The position numbers were made by a program, and so were the translations under genes. DNA of 64,000 nucleotides from Alteribacillus bidgolensis (lineage in GTDB: Bacteria > Bacillota > Bacilli > Bacillales > Marinococcaceae), in contig NZ_KZ614149.1 in assembly GCF_002886255.1 (NCBI RefSeq), forward strand, positions 2,976,001 through 3,040,000, in the 5' to 3' direction. A model generated the notes under the pieces. It was given only the letters and a program-made list of their open reading frames with translations, searched no databases and was not told where the DNA came from. Every line of letters starts with the position of its first letter. Position 1 is the stretch's first letter. This document shows positions 42,411 to 52,266 of this stretch, piece by piece.

Positions 42411-43858
42411 TTAGAAATCCCCCTCTCGCTTACGTCTTTCCATACTACCAGCAGCTTCTTGATCAATCACTCGACTCGTTCTTTCAGATGAGGTCGCTCC
42501 AAGTGTTTCTTCGATAATTTCATCTAAAGTATCAGCCTCTGATTCAACACCACCAGTAAGAGGGCAACAACCTAATGTACGGAAACGAACTTTCTTCATT
42601 ACCACTTCTTCTCCTGGTTCTAGCTTCATACGGTTATCATCAACCATCACGATAGACAACAGGTCTTTCTTTTGCAAAGTATAAAGGCACAATCTCAATA
42701 TTCTCTCTTTTAATGTATTGCCAAATATCTTTTTCAGTCCAGTTGGAAAGTGGGAAAACACGAATACTTTCGCCCTTATTAATTCTTGTATTATATAACT
42801 TCCACATTTCAGGCTTTTGGTTTTTCGGATCCCAAGCATGGTTTTTATTACGGAATGAAAAAATACGTTCTTTTGCACGTGACTTTTCCTCATCACGCCT
42901 TCCACCACCAAAAACAGCAGTAAATCCATGTTTATCCAACTCTTGTTTTAACGTTTGCGTCTTCACGATGTCCGTATACGATGAACCATGATCAAATGGA
43001 TTAATACCCTCCACTACAGCTTCTTGATTGATTTCTTCAATCATCTCGATCCCTAACTCTTTTGCTTTGCGATCGCGAAACTGGAATATCAACACAAAAC
43101 TAGACAACTTTGTTAAGGTGCTCCATAGGGCTCGAATAGCCTAAACTTCCGTGAATACGGATATGATTGTACAGTGGACATAATCAAATAAAGCCAGGTC
43201 TAATTGTTCTTGGGTTGCGAATGTTTCTCCATAAACAAACTCTGTCTTAATCACTTTATATGTAGCTTCAGCGATCGCATTGTCATAAGGGCAGCCTTTC
43301 ATACTTAAAGAGCGATCAATATTAAAGGTTTCTAGTAACTCTTCGATCGCTTGATTCTTAAACTCACTTCCACGATCGGTATGAAAAAGTTCTAATTCAC
43401 GTAGATCTCCATCGATAGAGGCGAAAGCTTTCTGAACCAAACGGGCATCTTTTTGAGGACCAGAACTATAACCGATAATTTCACGGTTATACAGATCCAG
43501 AATGGTACAAATATAATGCCATTTGGAGCATACGCGCACATAGGTCAGGTCGCTTACCACAACTTTACGCGCCTGGTCTTGAGAGAATTGACGATTCAAT
43601 GTGTTTCCCTGTTCCGACTCGTTACACGCGCTTTTCATCGGCTTGAATTGAGCCACGGTGTATTTAGAGACAAGCCCCTGTTCCTCCATGATCCGACCAA
43701 TTCTGCGGAGCAAATGCCTTCATCGCAAGGTGTAACATCACCGAGCTATCCTTCCCAATTGAATAAAGCATTACAGGGTTTTCACACTCTGCAGCTACCT
43801 CTCTAATAATATATATCGCTTCTGCCTCTAGTTGATCGAGGTGAGTTAGTTCTTTCAT
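42411..43858 (-). pseudogene. cysD: cysD: sulfate adenylyltransferase subunit 2, interrupted
   Basis: The 5' part (43711-43858) encodes LTHLDQLEAEAIYIIREVAA and the PP-loop region LYSIGKDSSVMLHLAMKAFAP. It is cut by an IS3 remnant and resumes at FRDRKAKELGIEM (from 43087), having lost about 20 residues. FGGGRRDEEKSRAKERI and PLSNWTEKDIWQYI follow. A further frameshift near 42655 moves the last part (VDDNRMKLEPGEEVVMKKVR) to another frame. A GGAGG site and ATG 43858 mark the ancestral start. With CysN it formed ATP sulfurylase. Confidence 0.9.
43087..43710 (-). mobile_element. IS3-family insertion sequence remnant inside cysD
   Basis: Encodes the DDE integrase domain of an IS3 OrfB: YVAQ-like leader, DLTYVRVCSKWHYICTILDL (first Asp), FHTDRGSEFKN (second Asp), and GCPYDNAIAEA.. 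(third residue Glu expected in the following helix). OrfA and the first part of OrfB are missing, and a 1-nt loss at CACTG-TACAAT shifts the final HIRIHGSLGYSSPMEHL segment. It cannot transpose. Junctions with cysD are near 43087 and 43708. Confidence 0.88.
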
Positions 43859-43989
43859 AAACACTTTCCTCCTTTAATGACTATTAATCTGTATTTATAC
43901 ATAACTGGATTTTAATAGATTTTCATTTATAACATACTAATTAATACACTGAAAATAAAAAAAGAGTTTATAATTTAAAGTGTATTTTT

Positions 43990-45198
43990 TCAATCAATAT
44001 TTTCGGTATAACCATTCTCAATAATTCCCTCTTGCTTCGATACCCCATAATAGATTAACGGCACCGCCCAGAAGAAATAGTAACGGAAATCATAAATTCC
44101 TCCAGAAAACATTTGAACTATGATCATATATAAGGGTAATCCTGCTAACACAAATAAACTTGTATTTTTAAGTTTAAACATTACTATAAATGCATATAAC
44201 AACAAAATGAAAAAGTATAAAGCTCCTATTATTCCTATATCTATCATCATTTCTAATAATAGATTATGAGGGTAATTAAAATTTGATACAGATGCGAAAC
44301 CATTTAGACCGTGTCCAAAAAATGGTTTTTCTTTTATCATTCTTAACGATTCCATATAAAGCATGTCTCTTCCGGCTGTATAAATACCTCCAGAAGTAAA
44401 AGTATCTCCTATAATTCTTGATTGAAACACTCGCTTTAATGGTTGATAAATTAAAGAAAGTATAAATGATGCAGTTGCAAGAATCGCGAAACCTTTTATA
44501 GATATTGAATTTTTCCTTTTGATTTTCCATTTCCTAAAGACATATTTTACAAACCATAGAGTTAAGAGCGTTAAAGCAGCACCTACAAAACCTCCACGAG
44601 ACCCTAATAGAACAATTCCACCTAAGAAAAATATAAAAAGGGCAAAATATATTTTGTTCCTATTTATTGAAAAGCGATATACAGAACAGCAACTAGCAAA
44701 GAATAGTATCCTTGTAGTTACATTCGGACCTCCTAGACTAAATTCACCTCTCGCACTCCCTTCTAAGGTACTCAAGTAAATTGGAATAGAGTAAACAAAG
44801 CCAATAAAAATCATCAATCCAGATATAATCCAAAAGAAATATTCTTTCTTGATTCTTGATACAGTATAAGTAAGCCCTCCAATTAGTACTATCATAAACA
44901 ATATGTCCACAAATTTATCGATGGAAATACTTATATTGTTGCTGTTATAAATAGAAAGCAGCGATATATATAGATAAGAGAGGCTAATAAGTAAAAAACT
45001 CAAAAAGGGCTTTGAAAATTTGATGCTCTTAAAACTAGATTCTTTATTATTCGGAAAAAATAAAGTAATAATAAATAACAATAAAAGTATATATTTAACT
45101 TCAACATTAAAACCTTCTACTTGTAACCTCCCAAGAGTAAATGAACCTGAGAGAAAAGTAAGGCCTAACAAATATAATAGAATTTTGTTATAAGACAT
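43990..45198 (-). CDS. O-antigen ligase/polymerase-type membrane protein (Wzy-like)
   Basis: 402 residues with about 11-12 membrane helices. The largest outside loop carries the Wzy_C-like stretch RDMLYMESLRMIKEKPFFGHG..FNYPHNLLLEMMIDIG, typical of Wzy/WaaL enzymes (HN motif). It should join polysaccharide repeat units on the outer face. AAAGGAG lies 6 nt before ATG 45198. It is the last intact gene before the broken cys genes. Ligase versus polymerase cannot be distinguished by sequence alone. Confidence 0.85.
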   Translation of the reverse strand: MSYNKILLYLLGLTFLSGSFTLGRLQVEGFNVEVKYILLLLFIITLFFPNNKESSFKSIKFSKPFLSFLLISLSYLYISLLSIYNSNNISISIDKFVDILFMIVLIGGLTYTVSRIKKEYFFWIISGLMIFIGFVYSIPIYLSTLEGSARGEFSLGGPNVTTRILFFASCCSVYRFSINRNKIYFALFIFFLGGIVLLGSRGGFVGAALTLLTLWFVKYVFRKWKIKRKNSISIKGFAILATASFILSLIYQPLKRVFQSRIIGDTFTSGGIYTAGRDMLYMESLRMIKEKPFFGHGLNGFASVSNFNYPHNLLLEMMIDIGIIGALYFFILLLYAFIVMFKLKNTSLFVLAGLPLYMIIVQMFSGGIYDFRYYFFWAVPLIYYGVSKQEGIIENGYTENID

Positions 45199-45363
45199 GA
45201 CTCGCTCCTTTTTTTACAAGTATATCTTAATAAAGAACCTACTTAAGCCAAAATAACAATTACCCTATATAATTAGGGCAAACTAAGCCTTTTAAACATC
45301 ATAGGGATTAAATTATACAAAACTCACATCACATGAGAGTCATGCTATTCTTAACCAGTACAC

Positions 45364-46812
45364 TTAACTATCCTTAGCCTTCAAAAATATAGACTTAGCT
45401 ATATTATATATACTCATAACAATTGGCATATTAAATAAGCAAGATGCAATTATATAAAGTACAATTTGTATGAATAATAATGCACTAAAAGATGTAAATG
45501 TGTATACCTCATAAAAAAACATATATTTAATTAAATAGTAAAATATTATTACAAATACCATTGAATAGAATGGTGATCTTAAAGATTTTAATAAATCTTT
45601 AATTGGTATGTTTAATAGACGTATTGCTTGCAATATAAGAATGGAATCAAAGATTGCTGCGTGAATTAATACAGCAAAAGCAACACCAATAAGTCCATAA
45701 TACGAACCAGCTATAAGAAGAAGGATAAAGACAAAAATTGAAATAGCTGTTATTTTCAATTCAATATTTGGCCTACCTAACCCCTGAAAGACAATTCCTA
45801 CTACAGTTCCTAAAGACGATAGTAGTCCTGCTATCATTAATACTTGAAGAATTGGCACTGCATCGCTCCATTGTTGCCCGTAGATAACATAAATAAATTC
45901 CGGAGCAATTAACATCAACCCAATACAAAATGGAAAAATGACAAAAGAAGCATGTTTTACTGTATTTAGGAATAACTGCCTGACTCTAAATATATCATGT
46001 TGTTTTTTTGAAATTTCCGGAAACAATACCTTAGCAACAGAACCAGAGATATAAAATTTAGCGATAGTACTCCATTGAAATGCTATAGTGTATATCCCTA
46101 AACTTTGACTCCCTAGAATTTTACCTATAACAATATAATCAACATTGTTCTTTATATAATTAGTAGCCTTAATTCCTAAAACACTTGAACTAAAAGGAAG
46201 TATTTCTTTTAATAAATGAATTTTTGGCCTGCCTTTTATTTCATTTAGGTTACTGATATACGCTAAAAGGATTGATTGAAATGCAGGACGTGCAATAATT
46301 CTTATTCCTACAGCTAAAAAGTATTCTTCGAAATAAAATAAAATAAAAGTTAAAATAGTACCTAGTAATTCTGAGATTAGGTTTATTATTGATATTTTCT
46401 TAAACTGTCTTCTCCTCATTAGTAATCCTCTAAATGTAACACCAAAGGACCCTATGATGATTCCGAATATAGAGTAGTACAACAATTTTTCAAGCTCTGG
46501 GTAACCATAAAACAAAGCAACTTTTGGAGCAATAAATAACACTAATAAACTCAATGTTATTGATAAAGTAATATTCACATAAAAAGTCGTAGCCACTAAT
46601 GGTTTAGTGATCTTTTGCTTTTGAACTAATACAGAACTTAGCCCTGCTTCTTGAATAATGTGAACAAAAACTATTATTACCAATGCTAAACTTACAACAC
46701 CAAATATCTCCGGGGTTAAAAGCCTAGCTAATATAATATTTGTAATTAGCCCTATAAGTTGTACACCTATAGTTCCACTAAGGTTCCATAAAACATTCCT
46801 AAAAAAACTCAT
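45364..46812 (-). CDS. Polysaccharide flippase (Wzx/TuaB-type, MOP superfamily)
   Basis: About 482 residues and 12-14 membrane spans. N-terminus NVLWNLSGTIGVQLIGLITNIILARLL-type (first part: WNLSGTIGVQLIGL), with VFVHIIQEAGLSSVLVQ and GLLMRRRQFKKI in the usual places of PST-family exporters. It moves the lipid-linked repeat unit across the membrane for the polymerase encoded downstream. ATG 46812 has AAGGG 7 nt upstream; the TTG at 46815 is closer. Confidence 0.88.
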   Translation of the reverse strand: MSFFRNVLWNLSGTIGVQLIGLITNIILARLLTPEIFGVVSLALVIIVFVHIIQEAGLSSVLVQKQKITKPLVATTFYVNITLSITLSLLVLFIAPKVALFYGYPELEKLLYYSIFGIIIGSFGVTFRGLLMRRRQFKKISIINLISELLGTILTFILFYFEEYFLAVGIRIIARPAFQSILLAYISNLNEIKGRPKIHLLKEILPFSSSVLGIKATNYIKNNVDYIVIGKILGSQSLGIYTIAFQWSTIAKFYISGSVAKVLFPEISKKQHDIFRVRQLFLNTVKHASFVIFPFCIGLMLIAPEFIYVIYGQQWSDAVPILQVLMIAGLLSSLGTVVGIVFQGLGRPNIELKITAISIFVFILLLIAGSYYGLIGVAFAVLIHAAIFDSILILQAIRLLNIPIKDLLKSLRSPFYSMVFVIIFYYLIKYMFFYEVYTFTSFSALLFIQIVLYIIASCLFNMPIVMSIYNIAKSIFLKAKDS

Positions 46813-46873
46813 CAATAATCCCTTCTAGTAAAGAATAATTCCATCTTGAAGCATGAAGGAGAAATTCTTCACT

Positions 46874-48040
46874 TTATCTAGTACTCTCTGCTTTCTCCCA
46901 AAATGGTTTTGCTTTTCCCGTAATAATATTATATACACCAACCCACTGTGCAATAACAGTCACACTATAATAATAAACTATATTCAAATATTTATTTTCT
47001 ATTTTTGTTAATGCTTTTAATAAGGCTAGTAGGTAAAATGCAACTTGGCCTATAAAAGTTAGAGTGAAAATCCAGGAATTAAATATTAATAGAGCATTTG
47101 ACACAAATAACACAAGGTGTGATATCCATAACAAATACCTACAAGTCCTATGTCCAAAATAAAAGTAACTATACCATTTATATTTAAATATATTTAGTAT
47201 CCTTAAATCAGGTAAAATATTTATTAATATCCTCCTATTCATTCGAACTTTTCTTTTAAATTCATCCGTAATTACTTCTCCAGCTTTTTCATATGCAATT
47301 GCATCATGGTTACAAATTGCCTTTTTTCCTTTTAGAGCAAAATATCTTGGCATATTACTATCATGAGATTTTAATGGTTCAAAATCATAATATTCCGAAT
47401 TCCGGCATGCATATAGAGCACCATTACCAGCAGTAATTGTTTGTATTCTTGATTCTATTTCACGAATCCTTAATTCCTTGGACCAATAGTTCCCCTCACT
47501 TTGACTTACAGAACCTTCTTCTTCATTTAAATAATCTAACCTTCCTGCAACATAACTTATTTCATCAGAAGAAAAGGAAGCCATAAGCTCTTTGATTGAA
47601 TTGCAGTCTAAGATTGAATTTGCATCAGTCATTACTAAAAATTCTGTATCTACAAGTTTTTGAGCCTCATTTTGAGCATTTGTTTTTCCTAATCTTTTTT
47701 TAACTTTGTGCAAACGAATCTTTTTATCTGGATTTTCTAATATAAATTGTTCAACTATATCATTGGTTTTATCAACACTATTATCTGATGCTACAATGAA
47801 CTTAATTTTATCTTTAGGGTAAACTAAGTTAACAATGTTATTTAATTTCTCATTAATAACCTTTTCCTCATTATGTGCAACTACCATAACTGTAACTGTT
47901 GGTTGATGTGAATAATTTTTCGATATTTTTTTATTTTTATAAACCTTTCCCAGAAACTTAATTGATAATGAATATCCAACCATCCCCCAGAAAATTACAA
48001 ATAAACTCAATAAAAAAAAGATATAATATGCGTTCTCCAT
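46874..48040 (-). CDS. Membrane-associated family 2 glycosyltransferase
   Basis: 388 residues: an N-terminal membrane helix (YYIFFLLSLFVIFWGMVGYS), a GT-A domain (VTVMVVAHNEEKVI; ASDNSVDKTNDI; DxD region MTDANSIL; acceptor region VRMNRRILINI) and three C-terminal membrane helices. The layout resembles processive or lipid-linked glycosyltransferases such as hyaluronan/cellulose-type enzymes. It adds a sugar to the polysaccharide repeat unit; donor unknown. GGGAG lies 8 nt before the ATG. Confidence 0.88.
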   Translation of the reverse strand: MENAYYIFFLLSLFVIFWGMVGYSLSIKFLGKVYKNKKISKNYSHQPTVTVMVVAHNEEKVINEKLNNIVNLVYPKDKIKFIVASDNSVDKTNDIVEQFILENPDKKIRLHKVKKRLGKTNAQNEAQKLVDTEFLVMTDANSILDCNSIKELMASFSSDEISYVAGRLDYLNEEEGSVSQSEGNYWSKELRIREIESRIQTITAGNGALYACRNSEYYDFEPLKSHDSNMPRYFALKGKKAICNHDAIAYEKAGEVITDEFKRKVRMNRRILINILPDLRILNIFKYKWYSYFYFGHRTCRYLLWISHLVLFVSNALLIFNSWIFTLTFIGQVAFYLLALLKALTKIENKYLNIVYYYSVTVIAQWVGVYNIITGKAKPFWEKAESTR

Positions 48041-48065
48041 AATTTATCTCCCTACAGAATAATAG

Positions 48066-49130
48066 TTATATGTTATCTCTATAAGCCGGGAAGAAAGTAG
48101 TATTCCTACTAAAACCATTCTCCCTATTTCTAATTTTCAGTAATTCATCATATTTTACTTTATCAAAAATTTTTTCACCTATAGAAAAATAAGTATTGGA
48201 ATTCTTGTTAAATGCTTCTTTGAACTTAAATAGACTATCTTGTTTTCCGCCTAAACCTCCACCTAAGTGAAAGTTATTAAATCCATTTTCACATCCCCAA
48301 CATGCGGCTTCATAAAGTAGCAAATTTGTTGGAGCATAAGCCAAGTATTCTTTATAGGATGCGGATAAGTGGTAATGCATAGTTCTATTTGAGAATAATA
48401 TCATCGACATAGCTATTATTTTACCTTCTAGGACAGCATAAAACATTAACGCATTATATTTTAAATCATTAACAATACTCTTATAGAATTCCTTATTAAA
48501 ATAATAATAATCTTTTGCGTTATCCTTATCCATCGTAGCGTTATACATGTCTATAAATTCTTCAAATAAATTCGGATTACGCCCCCAGTATATCTCAACA
48601 CCGGAGTTCTTAGCTTTTCTAATCACATTTCTATTTTTACCTTTTAAGTCCGCCCATATTTGATTCCTTGATTGCAAATTTATTGTTATTGTCTTCCCTA
48701 CATCAATTACATCATATATTGAACTCACATTGCTGGAATTATCTATTACAGGATGGAACCTAACAAACTCGCTTATTATATTATTTTCCCTGCAGTATTT
48801 TTTAAACTCGAATTCAAGACTTTCGAGGTTTCTCACTGAAAAGCTACCATCTACTAAAAAACCACCATATCCATAAGGTGTAGTTATATCAAAATATGAG
48901 TTCACAGGTATTTGATCAATGAAATTTGCATCTTTGCTTATATCCCTTAACATAACAACATTTACTGCTCTATAATTATCCCCTTCATAGTAGAAAAGGA
49001 CGGGTTCTCCATCTCCATGAATTTGAAATGCACGTACATAATCAGAAAGGTAATAAACATCGTAATCACTAAATCCTTTGACTATATTATCCCATCTATC
49101 TGATTCTTCAATTGTAATAACTGATAACAA
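48066..49130 (-). CDS. FemAB/GNAT-type acyl- or aminoacyltransferase
   Basis: 354 residues with two GNAT folds, as in the BioF2/FemAB_like group (NLQSRNQIWADLKGKNRNV, IRKAKNSGVEIYWGRN, MFYAVLEGKIIAMSMILF, HYHLSASYKEYLAYAPTNLL). Such proteins are common in exopolysaccharide and capsule loci and transfer an acyl or aminoacyl group to a sugar amine. The pathway here lacks the usual EpsM/PglD acetyltransferase, so this enzyme may modify the 4-amino sugar made by the EpsC/EpsN pair; that is inference. Start TTG 49130, with AAGGGTG 7 nt upstream. Confidence 0.8.
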   Translation of the reverse strand: MLSVITIEESDRWDNIVKGFSDYDVYYLSDYVRAFQIHGDGEPVLFYYEGDNYRAVNVVMLRDISKDANFIDQIPVNSYFDITTPYGYGGFLVDGSFSVRNLESLEFEFKKYCRENNIISEFVRFHPVIDNSSNVSSIYDVIDVGKTITINLQSRNQIWADLKGKNRNVIRKAKNSGVEIYWGRNPNLFEEFIDMYNATMDKDNAKDYYYFNKEFYKSIVNDLKYNALMFYAVLEGKIIAMSMILFSNRTMHYHLSASYKEYLAYAPTNLLLYEAACWGCENGFNNFHLGGGLGGKQDSLFKFKEAFNKNSNTYFSIGEKIFDKVKYDELLKIRNRENGFSRNTTFFPAYRDNI

Positions 49131-49187
49131 AAGCTCACACCCTTAACCATTTAGTTACGTATTACTTCCAAAACTATTACTTTAATT

Positions 49188-49994
49188 TTACAAAAACTGT
49201 TTAAATTCAGTATCATTGAGTTCTTGATAAATAGTATCAACAATACATTTCGGTAATTGTTTCTGCCCTTTATCTAAATCAATATCCTTTTTATAAACAC
49301 TGTATGGGTCATCATCTTTTTTACTCTTTGATACATTAATAAATTCTAATGTTTGATCATCAATTTCTAAATTACAAAAATCAAACATTTTTTTAGTTAA
49401 CGCTTCTGTATTAGATACTAAATCTTCATATTTTATTATCAAAACTTTGTCAGGATATTTTTCCTTCGCCCATAAATAAAGCTTAGTAGCTTCTTTCCAT
49501 TTTTCATAACCAAAGTATTCCTCCGGTTTAAAAAGGTTTCGATTTTGTGCATATCGCCACTCTTCTTCAAAATCTAGTTCCGGAGGTAACTCTTTAGGTG
49601 CATTCTTCCACGAACTTAAGACTTCAAACGGATTGCGAACAATGGCAATAATCTTTATATTTTCTACTTCCTCTAATAGCTTAGGTATTAGATAATGATA
49701 TCTCACCATTTTGGTAACCAAAGTATCTGGTGAATTCAATTTGTTGAATTGTGGATAATACCCTTTTTCAATTTGTTTAGTTTGATCTAAAAACTCATCA
49801 TTAGTACTATATAATTTTTCATAGTAACCCATGATTTCAGACTTACTGCTTCTAATATTGATAGCATCCTTAAATGCATACGAAAATAAAGGTTGAAACT
49901 TATATCTTGTATTAAGTAAACTGTTAAATATTTGTCCTAGCCACGATGTTCCTGATCGAGGAACTCCATGTATAGAGATAATTTTATTAAACAT
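49188..49994 (-). CDS. PAPS-dependent sulfotransferase
   Basis: 268 residues. The 5'-phosphosulfate loop is HGVPRSGTSWLGQIF near the N-terminus, and the 3'-phosphate motif is AIVRNPFEVLSSWK near residue 120. The C-terminal DKGQKQLPKC region resembles the usual KG-rich loop. It should transfer sulfate from PAPS to a sugar hydroxyl of the polysaccharide. It sits among glycosyltransferase genes and upstream of the decayed cysD/cysNC genes that would have made PAPS. GGGGG lies before ATG 49994. Confidence 0.88.
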   Translation of the reverse strand: MFNKIISIHGVPRSGTSWLGQIFNSLLNTRYKFQPLFSYAFKDAINIRSSKSEIMGYYEKLYSTNDEFLDQTKQIEKGYYPQFNKLNSPDTLVTKMVRYHYLIPKLLEEVENIKIIAIVRNPFEVLSSWKNAPKELPPELDFEEEWRYAQNRNLFKPEEYFGYEKWKEATKLYLWAKEKYPDKVLIIKYEDLVSNTEALTKKMFDFCNLEIDDQTLEFINVSKSKKDDDPYSVYKKDIDLDKGQKQLPKCIVDTIYQELNDTEFKQFL

Positions 49995-50012
49995 ATTTTA
50001 TTCCCCCACAAC

Positions 50013-50651
50013 CTATAAATTTTTAAATTCTTTTGATATCTCTTCTTTATGCACCGAATCCTGCTTAAATACAACCAGTATAGTCTTTATTAGAATTTTA
50101 AAATCTACAAGAAATGTTAAATGATCAACATATTTCAAGTCATATTTAATCTTTTCTGCCCAGTTTAATGATTGTCTTCCGTTTACTTGAGCTAACCCTG
50201 TAATACCGGGTCTAACTATATGGCGTTTTAAATCATCTTTTGACAATTGCAAAGTAACTTTTTCCACTGTTGGACGAGGGCCTACAATACTCATATCACC
50301 TTTTAATATATTTATTAATTGCGGTATTTCATCCAAACTTGTTTTCCTTAAGATATTTCCTACTTTTGTTATTCTCACATCGTTTTTACTAGTTCTTAAC
50401 CCAGAACCTAAACGGTCTGCATTATTAACCATAGTTCTAAATTTATAAATTCTAAATTTAGAATTATTTAGCCCAGCTCTTTCTTGTATAAAAAGCACTG
50501 GCCCTTTAGAATCAAGTTTTATCACAACAGCAATAATTAAAAAAAGCGGAGATAATAATATTATTGCTATTAAAGATAAAGTAAAGTCAATTAACCTTTT
50601 GAAGTAATTTCTATAAAATCCGAAATTAGCATGCTTCATCGCGCTATCCAC
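50013..50651 (-). CDS. Initiating sugar transferase (EpsL/WcaJ/PglC-like)
   Basis: 212 residues of the bacterial sugar transferase family. One N-terminal membrane helix (LIDFTLSLIAIILLSPLFLI), then KLDSKGPVLFIQERAG, FRIYKFRTM, TSLDEIPQLINILKGDMSIVGPRP and RPGITGLAQVNGR. It transfers a sugar-phosphate to undecaprenyl phosphate, the first committed step. It overlaps the aminotransferase by 16 nt. Either GTG 50651 or ATG 50639 could be the start. Confidence 0.92.
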   Translation of the reverse strand: MDSAMKHANFGFYRNYFKRLIDFTLSLIAIILLSPLFLIIAVVIKLDSKGPVLFIQERAGLNNSKFRIYKFRTMVNNADRLGSGLRTSKNDVRITKVGNILRKTSLDEIPQLINILKGDMSIVGPRPTVEKVTLQLSKDDLKRHIVRPGITGLAQVNGRQSLNWAEKIKYDLKYVDHLTFLVDFKILIKTILVVFKQDSVHKEEISKEFKNL

Positions 50652-51769
50652 AACCTTTTTATGATTTTAACTATCCTTTCTAAATCCTCTAACGTCATCT
50701 TTGTGTCAGAAGGTAAACAAATACCATCCTCAAATAAATTATCAGATACATCAGTTCCAACAAAGTCGTACTTCTCAAAGAACGGCTGCAAATGCATTGG
50801 CTTCCAGACTGGCCTTGATTCAATATTCTCTTTTTCAAGAGCTTCCATAACGTCAATTGGTCTAACCTTACCTCTTAGTGTCAATGAGCTCAACCAATAG
50901 TTTGGTTCATCCCAATCATTAACAGGCATAAACTCAATGCCTTCAAGGTGGGCAAGTTCTCTCTTATAAAATTCAAATATATATTTCTTCTTTTCTACTC
51001 TCTGATCTAACACCTTAAGCTGCCCTCTCCCAATACCAGCAACAACATTGCTCATGCGGTAATTAAATCCTAGTTCGCTATGTTGATAGTGCCTTGCTTG
51101 ATCTCTTGACTGAGTTGCCCAGAATCTCACTTTTGCAACTTTCTCTTCATTATTAGAAAATAGCATTCCACCACCGGAAGTAGTAATTATTTTATTTCCA
51201 TTAAAAGAGAAGATACCATAATCACCAAATGTCCCTGTATGCTGTCCCTTGTAATAACTGCCGAGTGACTCAGCCGCATCTTCAATAACTACAACATTAT
51301 GTTTCTTACAAATCTCCATAATCTTATCCATATCTGCGGAAAGACCGTAAAGGTGAACAATAATAACTGCTTTTACTTCTGGATACTTCTCAAGAGCTTC
51401 TTCCAATGCTTTAGGGCACATATTCCAAGTTTCATAATTACTATCTATAAAAACAGGAATGGCATTTTGATAGATTATTGGATTAGCTGTAGCGGAAAAA
51501 GTAAAAGTAGGGCAGAAAACGATATCCCCTTCACCAACTCCTGCAGATCTTAAAGCTAAGTGAATAGCTGCTGTTCCAGAAGAAAGTGCTGCCGCTGCTT
51601 TAGAGCCAACCTTTTCTGCCAGTTCTCTTTCAAACCCATTTACATTTTCTCCAAGAGGGGCAATCCAGTTAGTTTCAAAAGCTTCTTTTACATATTCCAT
51701 TTCATAACCTTCATCACTCATATGTGGTGATGAAAGAAAAATTCTCTCGTTCACTTTTGTTGTCTCCAT
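50636..51769 (-). CDS. epsN: DegT/DnrJ/EryC1 aminotransferase (EpsN/PglE-like)
   Basis: 377 residues. The PLP-binding Lys is in FSFNGNKIITTSGGGM; EDAAESLGSYYKGQHTG and YRMSNVVAGIGRGQL are standard. With the EpsC-type dehydratase it should make a UDP-4-amino-4,6-dideoxy sugar, which the adjacent sugar transferase loads onto the lipid carrier. The start is ATG 51769 with AAGGAAG 8 nt upstream; TTG 51775 is too close. The EpsM/PglD acetyltransferase normally found in this set is missing here. Confidence 0.9.
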   Translation of the reverse strand: METTKVNERIFLSSPHMSDEGYEMEYVKEAFETNWIAPLGENVNGFERELAEKVGSKAAAALSSGTAAIHLALRSAGVGEGDIVFCPTFTFSATANPIIYQNAIPVFIDSNYETWNMCPKALEEALEKYPEVKAVIIVHLYGLSADMDKIMEICKKHNVVVIEDAAESLGSYYKGQHTGTFGDYGIFSFNGNKIITTSGGGMLFSNNEEKVAKVRFWATQSRDQARHYQHSELGFNYRMSNVVAGIGRGQLKVLDQRVEKKKYIFEFYKRELAHLEGIEFMPVNDWDEPNYWLSSLTLRGKVRPIDVMEALEKENIESRPVWKPMHLQPFFEKYDFVGTDVSDNLFEDGICLPSDTKMTLEDLERIVKIIKRLWIAR

Positions 51770-52266
51770 CTTCAAGTCTTCCTTCCTATAATAGGTTATT
51801 TATTTAGTAAATTAGGACTTCATTGGAAGTTTATTTTCTTATTCAACCAACTTATAATCTATTAAACTTCATCTATCAAACATCCCCACATCGTAATACC
51901 TATTCAATCCAACGAGTAAATACAAAATAGATACACTTCACCACCACTCTAAACCGAGTTTCTTCCTATTAGATATACCATTCAACCAATCTATAATTCT
52001 CACTAAAAACGATCAAAACCCTTACCCACAAGGCAGGCTTCTTAGGAGCTTATCTTTAGTCGGTAGTAAGTTCCCCTCCACCATTCAATCACATAATATA
52101 TCGGATATGTGCGTGACAGTTAATGTTTTTAACTTACAAGATATATTGCCTATCATGTATTCGATTAACCTCGCATCAAAATTGTAAATGAAAACTTATC
52201 ATGTAGAGGGTCGGAGTATAAGATCTGAGCGATGGGGGTGAAAGTAAACAAGAATCAATTGCTTTA
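51770..52266. other. Intergenic region inside the EPS locus
   Basis: About 500 bp, no gene recognised on either strand. It contains scattered C-rich short words on the plus strand. It separates the pilin remnant from the aminotransferase and likely carries a promoter or leader that I could not identify. Confidence 0.4.
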
